Of a DNA stretch of 64,000 nt, positions 26,030 to 36,661 are shown in pieces. Positions within the stretch are counted from its first letter, which is position 1. The number at the start of each line of letters is the position of its first letter. Source of the DNA: Rudaeicoccus suwonensis (GTDB lineage Bacteria > Actinomycetota > Actinomycetes > Actinomycetales > Dermatophilaceae); contig NZ_VIVQ01000001.1 of NCBI RefSeq assembly GCF_007829035.1, positions 372,001 to 436,000 on the forward strand, read 5' to 3'. Made by a program: the position numbers and the translations under genes. The notes beneath the pieces are model-generated. The model saw only the letters and a list, made by a program, of their open reading frames with translations. It was not told where the DNA came from and searched no databases.

Positions 26030-27037
26030 ATGAGTGGCGGATACTGCGCAGCGTGCGGAGCAGAGCGATCCGCGCTGGACGTGCTGTGCGGCGGGTGTGG
26101 AATTGGTGCACCGCCGCCGAAAAGGCTTGATCCTGAGGCGTTTTCGACAGGAACGCCATCGGCGACCGGCGGGCTGGTGTCGCTGGTGAAACCAGACGTG
26201 CCGTATGTCGGGCCGTCAAGGGACCGCGAAGGTCCTGCTGCCACGTCGGGTTCGACGACGCCACTGCGGTTGGGCGGCGTGGTTGCCGCACTCACCGCCC
26301 TGCTGCTGTTGCAGGCAAGTGTGGCGATCGTCGCCGGAGCCAGCTCGTTTTCAGTTATGTCGGCGCCGACCTTGCATCACTGGTTGCTGCTGCAGCCAGC
26401 GGCCTACGGAACGGCGTACGGGACAGCGCTGCTCGTGGAGGCGATCCTGATGCTCGCGACCGGCGTGCTGTGCGCCGCAGGAGTCCGCTGGGCAGCACTC
26501 GCACCGGCTGTCTTCTGCGGTGTGCTCGGCACGAGCTATCTGTTCACCGAGGCATCCGGTGGCATCTGGATCACCGGCATCTGGCATCACGTCCTGGGTG
26601 GTGTGGAGGTCGGTGCGGCTGTGCTGATCCTGCTGCCCACTGGCTGGGGTCCAATTCGCGCACGACAGCGAACTGCATTGGCGTCACTGCTGATCGGGCT
26701 CGTCGTGTGGTTTGTGATCCGGGTGCCGTTCTGTTGGGCGATGCATCAGACGGGAGCGGGGATCCGGCGAAATGTCATCCTGCTCGTACTCGCCGGGCTG
26801 CTCGCTGCGACTGCCGGCGTGCCATTGTTCGCGGGGCCGGGGACCCGATTCGTGACACAGATCGGTGCACTCGGCTACGCGGCTGCTTTCGTGTTCCTCA
26901 GTCTGACCGACCACGCGTGGAGCTGGTGGTCGGGTATCGCTCCGCTGGTGGTCGTGACCGCTGCGTTGTGGGTGCTTGCGGCCGGGGCTGGGTCATCGGA
27001 CGAGACGACCGCACGTTCAGCGCGAGCGGACGCCTGA
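26030..27037 (+). CDS. zinc-ribbon multi-pass membrane protein of unknown function
   Basis: A 335-residue protein with an N-terminal four-cysteine ribbon ('YCAACGAERSALDVLCGGCG', residues 5-24), a Pro/Gly linker to about residue 75, then roughly eight hydrophobic segments ('VVAALTALLLLQASVAIVAG' is the first). No family was recognised beyond zinc-ribbon membrane protein. ATG 26030 is used; GTG 26021 would add three residues. It stands alone after a repeat-rich spacer and is convergent with meaB, ending one base before the meaB stop codon. Confidence 0.65.
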   Translation: MSGGYCAACGAERSALDVLCGGCGIGAPPPKRLDPEAFSTGTPSATGGLVSLVKPDVPYVGPSRDREGPAATSGSTTPLRLGGVVAALTALLLLQASVAIVAGASSFSVMSAPTLHHWLLLQPAAYGTAYGTALLVEAILMLATGVLCAAGVRWAALAPAVFCGVLGTSYLFTEASGGIWITGIWHHVLGGVEVGAAVLILLPTGWGPIRARQRTALASLLIGLVVWFVIRVPFCWAMHQTGAGIRRNVILLVLAGLLAATAGVPLFAGPGTRFVTQIGALGYAAAFVFLSLTDHAWSWWSGIAPLVVVTAALWVLAAGAGSSDETTARSARADA

Positions 27038-28047
27038 TCAATCGGACGGTCGTGAATCCGTCGCAGCGTCGTATGCCGCGAGCAACCGGTCGGCGGCGGC
27101 TGTCGCCGGCAGATCACCCGCCAGCACCTCGCTGCGGACGGAGGCCCGAATCGCTGCGACGCCGGGGGAGTGGCGCAGCCGCTGCTCCAGTTCGTCGCGC
27201 ACCAGCGCCCAGGCGAAGTCGAGCTGCTGTTGTGCACGCTTCTCGGCCACACCGGCATCGCCCAGTGAATCCTGATGCCGCAGAACACGATTCCAGACAT
27301 CGTCGATGCCGTCACCGGTGAGCGCGGAGCAGCTGAGCACCGGAGGGATCCACGCCTCACCGTGTCGCACCAGGCGCAGCGCCGCCGACAGATCCTTCGC
27401 CGCGGCCGATGCCTCGACCACCCGATCGCCATCTGCCTTGTTGACTGCGACCACATCGGCGATCTCCAGGATGCCTTTCTTGATGCCTTGCAGCTGATCG
27501 CCGGTGCGCGCGAGCGTCAGGAAGCAGAAGGTGTCGACCATCCCTGCCACCGTGATCTCGGACTGACCGACGCCGACCGTCTCGACCAGCACCACGTCAT
27601 ACCCCGCGGCCTCGAGCACGGTGATCGCCTGCACGGTGGCACGCGCGACGCCGCCGAGAGTTCCAGCAGTCGGCGACGGGCGGATGTATGCCGCGGGGTC
27701 CGCCGCCAGCGTCGCCATACGTGTCTTGTCACCCAGCACGGAGCCGCCGGTGCGCACGCTCGACGGATCGACGGCAAGCACTCCCACTCGATGGCCGGAC
27801 GCAGTCAGTTGGCGGCCGAGCGCTTCGATGAAGGTCGACTTGCCGACACCGGGAACCCCCGAAATTCCAACGCGCACAGTGGCTTTCGAGGAGGCGGCGG
27901 CGGTGAGGGCCAGCAGCAGATCACGCGCCTGGGCACGATGCCGCGGGTGGGAGGACTCGACGAGCGTGATCGCCCGCGAGACCGCTGACCGCTCGCCCCG
28001 GCACACACCGGCCGCGAGGTCGTCGACGTCGAGCTGGGCCGGGGCCA

Positions 28048-28051
<4 letters not shown>
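27038..28051 (-). CDS. meaB: methylmalonyl-CoA mutase-associated GTPase MeaB
   Basis: A 337-residue G3E-family GTPase (MeaB/ArgK). The Walker A is in '[18 protein letters not shown]', followed by '[21 protein letters not shown]' (in parts), '[10 protein letters not shown]' and 'NKADGD'. MeaB protects methylmalonyl-CoA mutase and gates cofactor B12 loading. GTG 28051 overlaps the mutB stop by four bases (ATG 28048 is an alternative). It is the third gene of the mutA-mutB-meaB operon. Confidence 0.94.
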
Positions 28052-30206
<2,155 letters not shown>

Positions 30207-30210
<4 letters not shown>

Positions 30211-31937
30211 GATTCGAGCCTTTCACGCACGCGGTGAAGGAAGGCAACGGCATCGCCGCCGACCGCGCAACTGTCGTCGACGGCCAGCTCGCCGGGCTTC
30301 CCGGCGATGATCACGTATGCCGCGCCGGCCTCGCGCAGTCCGGCGATCGTCGCCGCTGCGCTCTGCTCGTATGCCGCGTCGGTGCCGGCGAGACACACGA
30401 CCTGCTGCCCGTCGTATGCCGCGATCACGTCGTCCACGCCGCCAGTGGCTCCAGCCGTCTCGACGGCGATGCCTCCGGCGGCGAACAGGTTGGTGGCGAA
30501 GGTGGCGCGTGCGGTGTGCGCTGCGACCGGCCCCAGTGTGGCGATGAACACCGTTGCGGCGGGCGGTTTTTCGCGCAGCTGCTCGAAGGCTTCGTCATAC
30601 GGCTCGACCTGCCACTCGCCGTCAGGGTGCGGTGAGCGTTGCGGCAGTGTTTCGCCGAGGTTGGGGAACTCGCTCACGCCGGTGATCGGCATCCGGCGGT
30701 GGGCAACTCGCTCGGTGCGTGCGGCACGCACCTGCTCGATGCGGGCATCCAGCGATCCGTCGGCGAGGGCCGCGACGATGCCGGTCTCGTCGAGTCTGGT
30801 GAATTCCACCCAGCCGGCCTCTGCGAGGTCCTCGGTGAGCTGCTCGATCGCGAACGCCCCGGCTGACGGGTCGGCGACGCGTGCGAGGTGTGACTCGCTG
30901 ATGAGCAGCGACGACACATTGCGTGCGATGCGGAGGCTGAACGCGTCGGGCAGACCGAGGGCCGCATCGAACGGGAGCACGGTGATCGCGTCCGCACCCG
31001 CGACGCCTGCGGCGAAGGCAGCCACGGTCGTGCGCAGCATATTCACCCAGGGGTCACGCCGGGTCATCATCGGGCGCGAGGTCACCGCGTGCACACGGGA
31101 TCGCGGAATCGCGCCCGGGATCGCAGCTTTGACACCGGACAGCTGCAGCACCCGCGACCACAGCTGCTCCGTGGCGCGCAGCTTGGCGATCGTGGGGAAC
31201 TGCTGATCTGTTGCCGCGTAACGGAACTCGATCAGGTCGGCGGCCTCGTCGACAGAGATCCCGAGATCGACGAGCCGCCGCAGGTATGACGTCGCCACCG
31301 CCGTCGCATAACCAAGCTCCTGCGCATCCGAAGCGCCGCGATCGTGCACCCTGGTGCCATCGGCGGTGAAGCCGACGACATCCAGGCGCGACGCCAATTC
31401 GGCGATCTGCGGGACGACGCGATCGCAGTCGGCGCCGGCGCCGATCGGGTCGGCGCCCAGGCTGGTGCCTTCCGCCGGATCGACATCGGCAGCCGTCAGC
31501 AGTCGGGCGAAGGCCATCGCCGCCCCGACTGGATCGTCCGGAGCGTCGAGCAGCACCGGCGCGACATCCAGCAGCACGCCGTCGAGCACCGCGCCGAGGC
31601 GCTCAACCGGTATGCCTGTCCGCCCCAGGCGCAACCACAACGACGTCGCGCCACCCTCGAGTTCGCCGAGTGCGTTCGACGCTGATGTCTGCGGATCGGT
31701 GAGCAGCGAACGGATGTCCCAGTCACGGGCGCCACGACCCTCGACACGCGGCACGAACCGTGACGGTGTGCTGAGTCCCAGCGGCGGGACCGTCACCGGA
31801 TCGAGCGTCGTCCGCGCGAGTGTGCGCCATACGTCGGTGTCGGGGTCGTCCGGGCCGAGTCGGCCACCCTTGCGCAGCACCCGGGCAGCGGCGTTCTCCC
31901 AGTCACGCTGGGTGTGTGTCAGACGCTCGATGCTCAC
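30207..31937 (-). CDS. mutA: methylmalonyl-CoA mutase small subunit
   Basis: A 576-residue paralogue of mutB, the non-catalytic beta subunit of the heterodimer. The barrel domain is recognisable ('[18 protein letters not shown]'), while the C-terminal flavodoxin-like domain lacks the D-x-H-x-x-G B12 motif ('[17 protein letters not shown]' is in its place), as expected for MutA. It starts at GTG 31937 and heads the operon. The actinobacterial small subunit is usually 570-640 residues. Confidence 0.93.
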
Positions 31938-32023
31938 GTCGCCACCCTAGTGCGGGAGGTGGCGGCGACTGCTCGACCGGCAGAGGGCGTCGCCGGTTGT
32001 ACGGATCGAGCCGAGATGCGAAC

Positions 32024-32056
32024 GGGGCACCGCGGATGAGAAGTCCGCGGCGCCCC
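32024..32056 (-). terminator. terminator-like hairpin after aldehyde dehydrogenase
   Basis: A 13-bp stem with one A-C mismatch (32024-32036 with 32044-32056), 7-nt loop, 24 bp past the minus-strand stop at 32080 and upstream of the mutA start at 31937. It likely ends the aldehyde dehydrogenase transcript. Confidence 0.7.
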
Positions 32057-32079
32057 GCGCCGGTCATGCGTGCAGACGG

Positions 32080-33507
32080 TCAGCTGCCGGCGTACCCGAT
32101 GACAGCCTTGGTCTCCAAGAAGTCGGCGAACGCCTTGTCGCCCCACTCGCGGCCGTTGCCCGACTGCTTGTAGCCGCCGAAGGGAGCGCTGAAGTCGAGG
32201 GCGGCGCTGTTGATGTTGACCTGGCCGGCGCGCAGCCGGGAGGCCACCTTGCGCACCTCGTCGAGGTCCGCGCCGCTGACGTATGCCGCGAGGCCGTAGT
32301 CGGTGTCATTGCCGATCTCGACGGCCTGGTCGACATCGTCATACCCGATGATGACCAGGACCGGCCCGAAGATCTCCTGACGGGCGATGTCCATGTCGTT
32401 GGTGACATTGCCGAAAATCGTCGGCTTCACATAGAACCCGGTGTCCAGGCCTTCAGGGCGGCCGGTGCCGCCGGCGACCAGAGTGGCGCCTTCGTCGATG
32501 CCGGTCTGGATCAGCGACTGGATCTTGGAGAACTGCGCTTCGGAGACGACAGGCCCGATCTTGACGTCGGAGGACGGGTCGCCGACGGTGGTCTTCTCCG
32601 CGGCGCCCTTGGCGATCTCGAGCGCCTCGTCCATCCGCGATTTCGGCACGAGCATGCGCGTCGGGGCATTGCAGGACTGTCCGGAGTTCTGCATCACCGA
32701 GGCGACGCCGATCTTGACCGCCTTGGGCAGGGTGTCGTCGTCAAGCAGGATGTTCGGGCTCTTGCCGCCGAGCTCCTGGTGCACGCGCTTGACCGTGGGC
32801 GCGGCAGCGCGGGCGACCTCGATGCCGGCCCGGGTCGAGCCGGTGAAGCTGACCATGTCGACGCCGGGGTGGGCGGACAGGGCTGCACCGACACCGGCTC
32901 CGTCGCCGTTGACCAGGTTGAAGACACCGGCCGGAACGCCAGCCTTGTCGAGGATCTCGGCGAAGATGTATGCCGAAAACGGTGCAACCTCAGAGGGTTT
33001 GAGCACCATCGTGCATCCAGTGGCCAGTGCCGGCGCGACCTTGCAGGTGATCTGGTTCAAGGGCCAGTTCCACGGGGTGATGAACGCGCACACGCCGATC
33101 GGCTCGTGCGCGATGAGCGTCGTGCCGCGCTGCTCGGAGAACGCATACGTCTTCATCGCCTCACGGGCGGTCGCCAGGTGAGCGTGCCCGAGGGCGACCT
33201 GGGCGGTCTGCGCGAGCTTGGTCGGAGCGCCCATCTCCTCGGTCACCGCGGTCGCGAGTTCGTCCGAACGGCGGGCGTATTCGGCGATGATCGCGTCCAT
33301 CACCTCGCCGCGTTCCTCGACCGTCGTCTGCGACCACGAGTCGAAGGCGCGGCGTGCGGCTGCGACCGCACGGTCGACGTCCTCGCTCGAGCCCAGCGAG
33401 ATGGTGCCGGCGACCTGCTCGTTGGCCGGGTTGATGACATCGCAGGTGTCGGCCTTGGCCGGTGCGACCCAGCTGCCGTCGATGTAGAACTTGTCGTAAT
33501 CGCGCAT
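32080..33507 (-). CDS. NAD(P)-dependent aldehyde dehydrogenase
   Basis: A 475-residue ALDH. 'FITPWNWPLNQ' and 'LKPSEVAPFSA' form the cofactor site, 'SFTGSTRAGIEV' is the Rossmann motif, the general base Glu is in 'HQELGGKSPNIL', and the catalytic Cys is in 'NSGQSCNAPTRML'. It oxidises an aldehyde to the acid; the substrate is unknown. ATG 33507 has GAAGGA upstream and gives the usual length; the frame stays open upstream without similarity. It appears to be monocistronic. Confidence 0.92.
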   Translation of the reverse strand: MRDYDKFYIDGSWVAPAKADTCDVINPANEQVAGTISLGSSEDVDRAVAAARRAFDSWSQTTVEERGEVMDAIIAEYARRSDELATAVTEEMGAPTKLAQTAQVALGHAHLATAREAMKTYAFSEQRGTTLIAHEPIGVCAFITPWNWPLNQITCKVAPALATGCTMVLKPSEVAPFSAYIFAEILDKAGVPAGVFNLVNGDGAGVGAALSAHPGVDMVSFTGSTRAGIEVARAAAPTVKRVHQELGGKSPNILLDDDTLPKAVKIGVASVMQNSGQSCNAPTRMLVPKSRMDEALEIAKGAAEKTTVGDPSSDVKIGPVVSEAQFSKIQSLIQTGIDEGATLVAGGTGRPEGLDTGFYVKPTIFGNVTNDMDIARQEIFGPVLVIIGYDDVDQAVEIGNDTDYGLAAYVSGADLDEVRKVASRLRAGQVNINSAALDFSAPFGGYKQSGNGREWGDKAFADFLETKAVIGYAGS

Positions 33508-33638
33508 CGGTCTTCCTTCGCCGCGGGGTCGGCAGAGGTGAAGTCTGCCGGGCATCTCGTCAGTGAAATGCCTCACAATCGACCATAACGACCGGGGCTG
33601 CGTTCTCGTCGCGCAGGTCGCCGCCGCCGGCTGATGGG

Positions 33639-34448
33639 TCAGCGGGTCTGGCTCAGGTCCGCGGGAGCGACCGCGCCCCAGGCAACCGTGAGTTCGCCGA
33701 GGCGCCATCGTTTCGGGCCGTCCAGCAACGGCCACCCGGCCTCGCGCAACTGAGCGGCCACCTGGATGAATCTCTGCCGCGAGCCGTATGACGCATGCGG
33801 GCTCGCCTGCGCCCACGCCTGATCCAGTGCCGCCAGAAACTCGTGCACCCGCTCGCCGGGCACATTGCGATGGATCAGCGCCTTCGGCAGGCGCTCGGCG
33901 ATGGTCGACGGCGTCTGCAGTCCCGCCAGCCGGAACGAGACCGTCAGTGACAGGGGACCCGAGCGGTCCAGCGCCACCCAGGTCGCGAGTCGCCCGAGTT
34001 CGTCGCACGTGCCGTCGACGAAGAGTCCGTCCGCAGACAGGCGCTCGCACACACGCGACCAAGCGACGGGAACGTCGGCCTCGTCATACTGACGCAGGAC
34101 GTTGAACGCGCGGACGATGTCCACCTGACCAGGCACCGGGACTTCGAAACCGCCTCGGACGAAAGACAATCCGGGCGCCGCGAGCGGCAGGGCAGCCGCT
34201 ACGCGTTCCGGTGAGATCTCGATGCCGACCACCTGCACGTCCGATCGCACCCGCCGAAGTCGCGCCAGCAGTTCGACAGCGGTGACCGGGGATGCGCCAT
34301 ACCCGAGGTCGACGACGACAGGTGGGTGAGCCGCGGCGCGCAGCCGCCACGCCTGTGGTCCGGCCAGCCACCGGTCACATCGGCGCAGCCGATTCGGGTT
34401 GGTCGTGCCCCGGGTGACGGTCCCCACTGGTCGCTCCGGTCGCACCAC
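33639..34448 (-). CDS. class I SAM-dependent methyltransferase-like protein
   Basis: A 269-residue protein with SAM motif I 'VVVDLGYGASPVTAVEL' at about residues 44-60 and an acidic end of strand 2 ('VVGIEISPERV'). The later 'DIVRAFNVLRQY' fits motif IV. The substrate is unknown. It starts at GTG 34448, inside the left copy of a 40-bp direct repeat. The right copy next to mshA (36614) preserves the same start region, which suggests that this gene and mshA were originally adjacent and divergent. Confidence 0.75.
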   Translation of the reverse strand: MVRPERPVGTVTRGTTNPNRLRRCDRWLAGPQAWRLRAAAHPPVVVDLGYGASPVTAVELLARLRRVRSDVQVVGIEISPERVAAALPLAAPGLSFVRGGFEVPVPGQVDIVRAFNVLRQYDEADVPVAWSRVCERLSADGLFVDGTCDELGRLATWVALDRSGPLSLTVSFRLAGLQTPSTIAERLPKALIHRNVPGERVHEFLAALDQAWAQASPHASYGSRQRFIQVAAQLREAGWPLLDGPKRWRLGELTVAWGAVAPADLSQTR

Positions 34449-34468
34449 GACAGCTTAGAAGTGCCAGA
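34429..34468. repeat. left 40-bp direct repeat flanking insert
   Basis: Begins GGTCGCTCCGGT and ends AAGTGCCAGA. It matches 36614-36653 at 39 of 40 positions; the single difference is T34456 against G36641. It contains the methyltransferase start codon region on the minus strand. Confidence 0.92.
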
Positions 34469-34782
34469 TTCCGCCTGATGCCATGGACAGAACCGGAACG
34501 GTCGGGAGCTTGGTCATGCTTCTGCCCTCGTCGCTGTACGCGTGCACGCAACCCCTTGAGGCACGATCGCGATGCATACGGGTCCCCGAAGTGGTTATGA
34601 CTGATTGTGAGGGCATGAGCCCCGGTCGGTCTGCGGTCTGCTGGGCTGACACGACAGAGGTGGGTTCTGGCGTAGCGCGACTTATCGTCGTACGCCGATC
34701 AGCCGAGGTCGGTAAGAAAATCGGTACACTCATCTTGAATGGGGAGGTTGTGTCGACGATACCGGATGTGAGGTTTCAAATC

Positions 34783-35466
34783 ATGGACCCATATTTTCAA
34801 CTGGTTCTCCGGCCGACGGTCCATGCCGAAGAATTGGATCCATGGATTAATGTGCTTGGCGTCTTGGGCGGCACGCAAATATCAGATGATCCATTGTGGA
34901 CGGAATTCGATATGGGGCGCGGTCGAATCGCTCTGTCTCGACCGATTCGCGGGGCTGTCAGTGGTGAGATAATGCCTGGTTTTGAAGTCGCTGATTTGGC
35001 AAAGTTTGAGCGGTTCGCTCGTGCTGCCGGTGTCGATCTGGATTGGTATCGGACTGATTCCTACACGTCCCTGAAGGTTCGTTTTGGTGATCGGTCCTTG
35101 TTGGTAGACCAACTGATGGAAAGCTCACGAGTTGATAACCTCGCAGATGTATCTGTGTGGTGCGACGTGCGCATTGGTGAGACCGCCGCGCGAACGTTGG
35201 AGGCGATGGGAATGAGAAATTCCACTCGCGTTTTTTATGGTGGTTCCGCAGCTTATCTCGCGGGTGTAGGTGGCGTCGTGGTGCTGCCTGTGGGTGAACC
35301 TCTGTCTCGTCACATCGTTCTGGACGTCGACGATGTGAAAGCTGAGACGGACCGCTTGATTGCGGCCGGCTTTGGCATCGAACGGTCGGTCGTCGGCGCC
35401 TTGCCTGTGGTTCGCGGGTCCAGGCATGAGCCTCTGCCGCTGGCGTTGGTCCAGAGTCGTGAGTGA
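34783..35466 (+). CDS. two-domain VOC (glyoxalase-fold) protein
   Basis: A 227-residue protein that reads as two tandem VOC modules. The first runs about 1-112 ('LVLRPTVHAEELDPWINVLG' opening, 'TSLKVRFGDRSLLVDQL' closing) and the second about 118-225 ('GETAARTLEAMGM' helix, 'HIVLDVDDVKAETDRLIAAG'). Metal-ligand His/Glu positions are not obvious, so it may be non-catalytic. ATG 34783 is chosen over earlier in-frame starts because GAGG lies nine bases upstream. It overlaps the SUKH gene by one base (TGATG). Base composition differs from the flanks. The function is unknown. Confidence 0.6.
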   Translation: MDPYFQLVLRPTVHAEELDPWINVLGVLGGTQISDDPLWTEFDMGRGRIALSRPIRGAVSGEIMPGFEVADLAKFERFARAAGVDLDWYRTDSYTSLKVRFGDRSLLVDQLMESSRVDNLADVSVWCDVRIGETAARTLEAMGMRNSTRVFYGGSAAYLAGVGGVVVLPVGEPLSRHIVLDVDDVKAETDRLIAAGFGIERSVVGALPVVRGSRHEPLPLALVQSRE

Positions 35467-35993
35467 TGTCTGCGGTTAATTGGAAGCAGTTGATCGTGCA
35501 ACTCGTCTTGGTTAAGCAGGCGTTGTCTGAAGTCGATACCAAGAAGTTGTGGTACTTTCGATTGCCTAGGATCGCTGCAAGTGAAGAGACGCTCCGGCGG
35601 GTTGAAGCTCATCTGGGTGAGTCGCTGGATCCTCAGTACCGAGAGTTCCTGCTTCACGCCGACGGCTGGCCGACTTTCTATCAGGTCGTCGATCTGTTCG
35701 GTTCGGGAGATTTGCTCGGTGGAGGTGCGGCGCTTCGCGGGGCTGAAATGCTCAGCTACGTCGAAGATGTTGCCTTGGCTGCGAGCGGCCTGCGCCGCGA
35801 GGACTTACTGCCAATCGCGGTCTCAGCAAGCGACCTCGACTTGTTCGTGATGCTCACGAAGTCATCAACGATCCCAGGAACGGTCATTTGGTTTGCGGGA
35901 TCGGAGGTCGATCGTTTTCCCAACTTCAGTGAGTACTTCTTGGCGATGACGGATTACAACCGCGAAGAGGTCAACTACTTTCTCCAAAGCTGA
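35466..35993 (+). CDS. SMI1/KNR4 (SUKH) family protein
   Basis: A 175-residue protein with the SUKH pattern: 'SEETLRRVEAHLGESLDPQYREFLLHADGW' read in parts near residues 38-68, 'VDLFGSGDLL', and 'VDRFPNFSEYFLAM' near the C-terminus. SUKH proteins are often immunity proteins of contact-dependent or polymorphic toxins. No toxin with a secretion or nuclease domain is seen next to it, so it may be an orphan immunity gene. It is translationally coupled to the VOC gene and lies within the direct-repeat-bounded insert. Confidence 0.75.
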   Translation: MSAVNWKQLIVQLVLVKQALSEVDTKKLWYFRLPRIAASEETLRRVEAHLGESLDPQYREFLLHADGWPTFYQVVDLFGSGDLLGGGAALRGAEMLSYVEDVALAASGLRREDLLPIAVSASDLDLFVMLTKSSTIPGTVIWFAGSEVDRFPNFSEYFLAMTDYNREEVNYFLQS

Positions 35994-36074
35994 GATCGGC
36001 TGACTTGAGCGAAGCGCCAGCAGTACGTTCCGCTATGAGTAGGGGACAGCTGCAGACCGACGGCAGAGCCGCTG

Positions 36075-36251
36075 TCAGACGGCTTCGTCGAGCGAGGACG
36101 GTTTCTCGCCGGGTATGTGGAGTCTGGCGAGGTGTCGCACGGCGGGATCGACGTGTTCGTTGCGACGCTCCAGATCGCGTACCAGGGCGCGAGCCATCCG
36201 TACTTCGCTGGCGTGCACGACGAAGGGCGTGTGGTCTGCTGTTGCGGTCAT
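36075..36251 (-). CDS. small hypothetical ORF (58 aa), downstream of a coupled ORF
   Basis: Starts at ATG 36251, overlapping the upstream ORF's TGA by four bases (ATGA). The protein starts 'MTATADHTPFVVHASEVRMA' and continues as a charged helix ('RALVRDLERRNEHVDPAVRH') to 'SSLDEAV'. The composition is protein-like, but no family is recognised. It lies inside the direct-repeat-bounded insert on the strand opposite the SUKH gene. The small size and the coupled neighbour recall two-gene toxin-antitoxin layouts; there is no sequence evidence for that function. Confidence 0.4.
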   Translation of the reverse strand: MTATADHTPFVVHASEVRMARALVRDLERRNEHVDPAVRHLARLHIPGEKPSSLDEAV

Positions 36252-36490
36252 TGCCGAACCTCCGAATCACTGCAGTTGTCAGTATCGCCGCTGGTTTCGT
36301 TAGCGTCTACCGCAATGGGTTCGTCAGCGGGAAAAGCGGCAGCGACACCTCTGACGCGGTGAGCCACGATACGTCGTGCGAGGGCTCGATCGTCTTGGCT
36401 GCCGAGGTCGGATTCCATGAGATCAGCAAGGAGGTCTTCGCCGATCCTGCGTTGAACGGTGATCGGCACTTTGGAGAAGGCCAATGGCAA
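36248..36490 (-). CDS. small hypothetical ORF (about 80 aa)
   Basis: An open frame of 80 codons using TTG 36490 (a GTG at 36469 is an alternative). It reads 'VQRRIGEDLLADLMESDLG' and 'DDRALARRIVAHRVRGV', plausible helices. No strong ribosome-binding site is visible, and no family is recognised. Its TGA overlaps the ATG of the next small ORF. The coupling and composition argue for a real pair, the missing RBS against. Confidence 0.35.
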   Translation of the reverse strand: MPLAFSKVPITVQRRIGEDLLADLMESDLGSQDDRALARRIVAHRVRGVAAAFPADEPIAVDANETSGDTDNCSDSEVRQ

Positions 36491-36613
36491 CGGTGAGTCG
36501 TTCGCGCCATTCGCTGCGTGTTATAGCGCGCCGAGCGAGCCGCGTTCAGGAAAAGTGCCCGCGCCTGTGGATCATGGCTGCACGCGCTGGCGCCGTGGGC
36601 GGCGGCGCCCGCG

Positions 36614-36653
36614 GGTCGCTCCGGTCGCACCACGACAGCTGAGAAGTGCCAGA
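36614..36653. repeat. right 40-bp direct repeat flanking insert
   Basis: 39/40 identical to 34429-34468, ending nine bases before the mshA GTG start. On the minus strand it still encodes the first residues of the methyltransferase (VVRPERP), then diverges, showing it is a truncated copy of that gene's 5' end. Confidence 0.92.
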
Positions 36654-36661
36654 CTGGCTGG

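Larger units (their letters stand above)
34429..36653. mobile_element. putative small insertion/island bounded by 40-bp direct repeats
   Basis: About 2.1 kb between the repeats is visibly richer in A+T than the neighbours, uses codons rare elsewhere here (TTT, AAA, TAT), and separates two genes whose start regions are preserved next to each other in the right repeat copy. It carries a VOC protein, a SUKH-family protein and two small overlapping ORFs, but no integrase or transposase. It may be a remnant of an integrated element or a segment acquired by recombination. 34469-34782 holds no gene I can support. Confidence 0.6.

Noticed and set aside
34455-34733. Minus-strand frame of 92 codons at the left end of the insert
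   Set aside because: Ser/Thr/Arg-rich with no ribosome-binding site, and it overlaps the direct repeat.
36005-36496. Plus-strand frame of 163 codons inside the insert
   Set aside because: Product is Arg-rich and unstructured; the minus-strand coupled pair in the same place has more protein-like composition.
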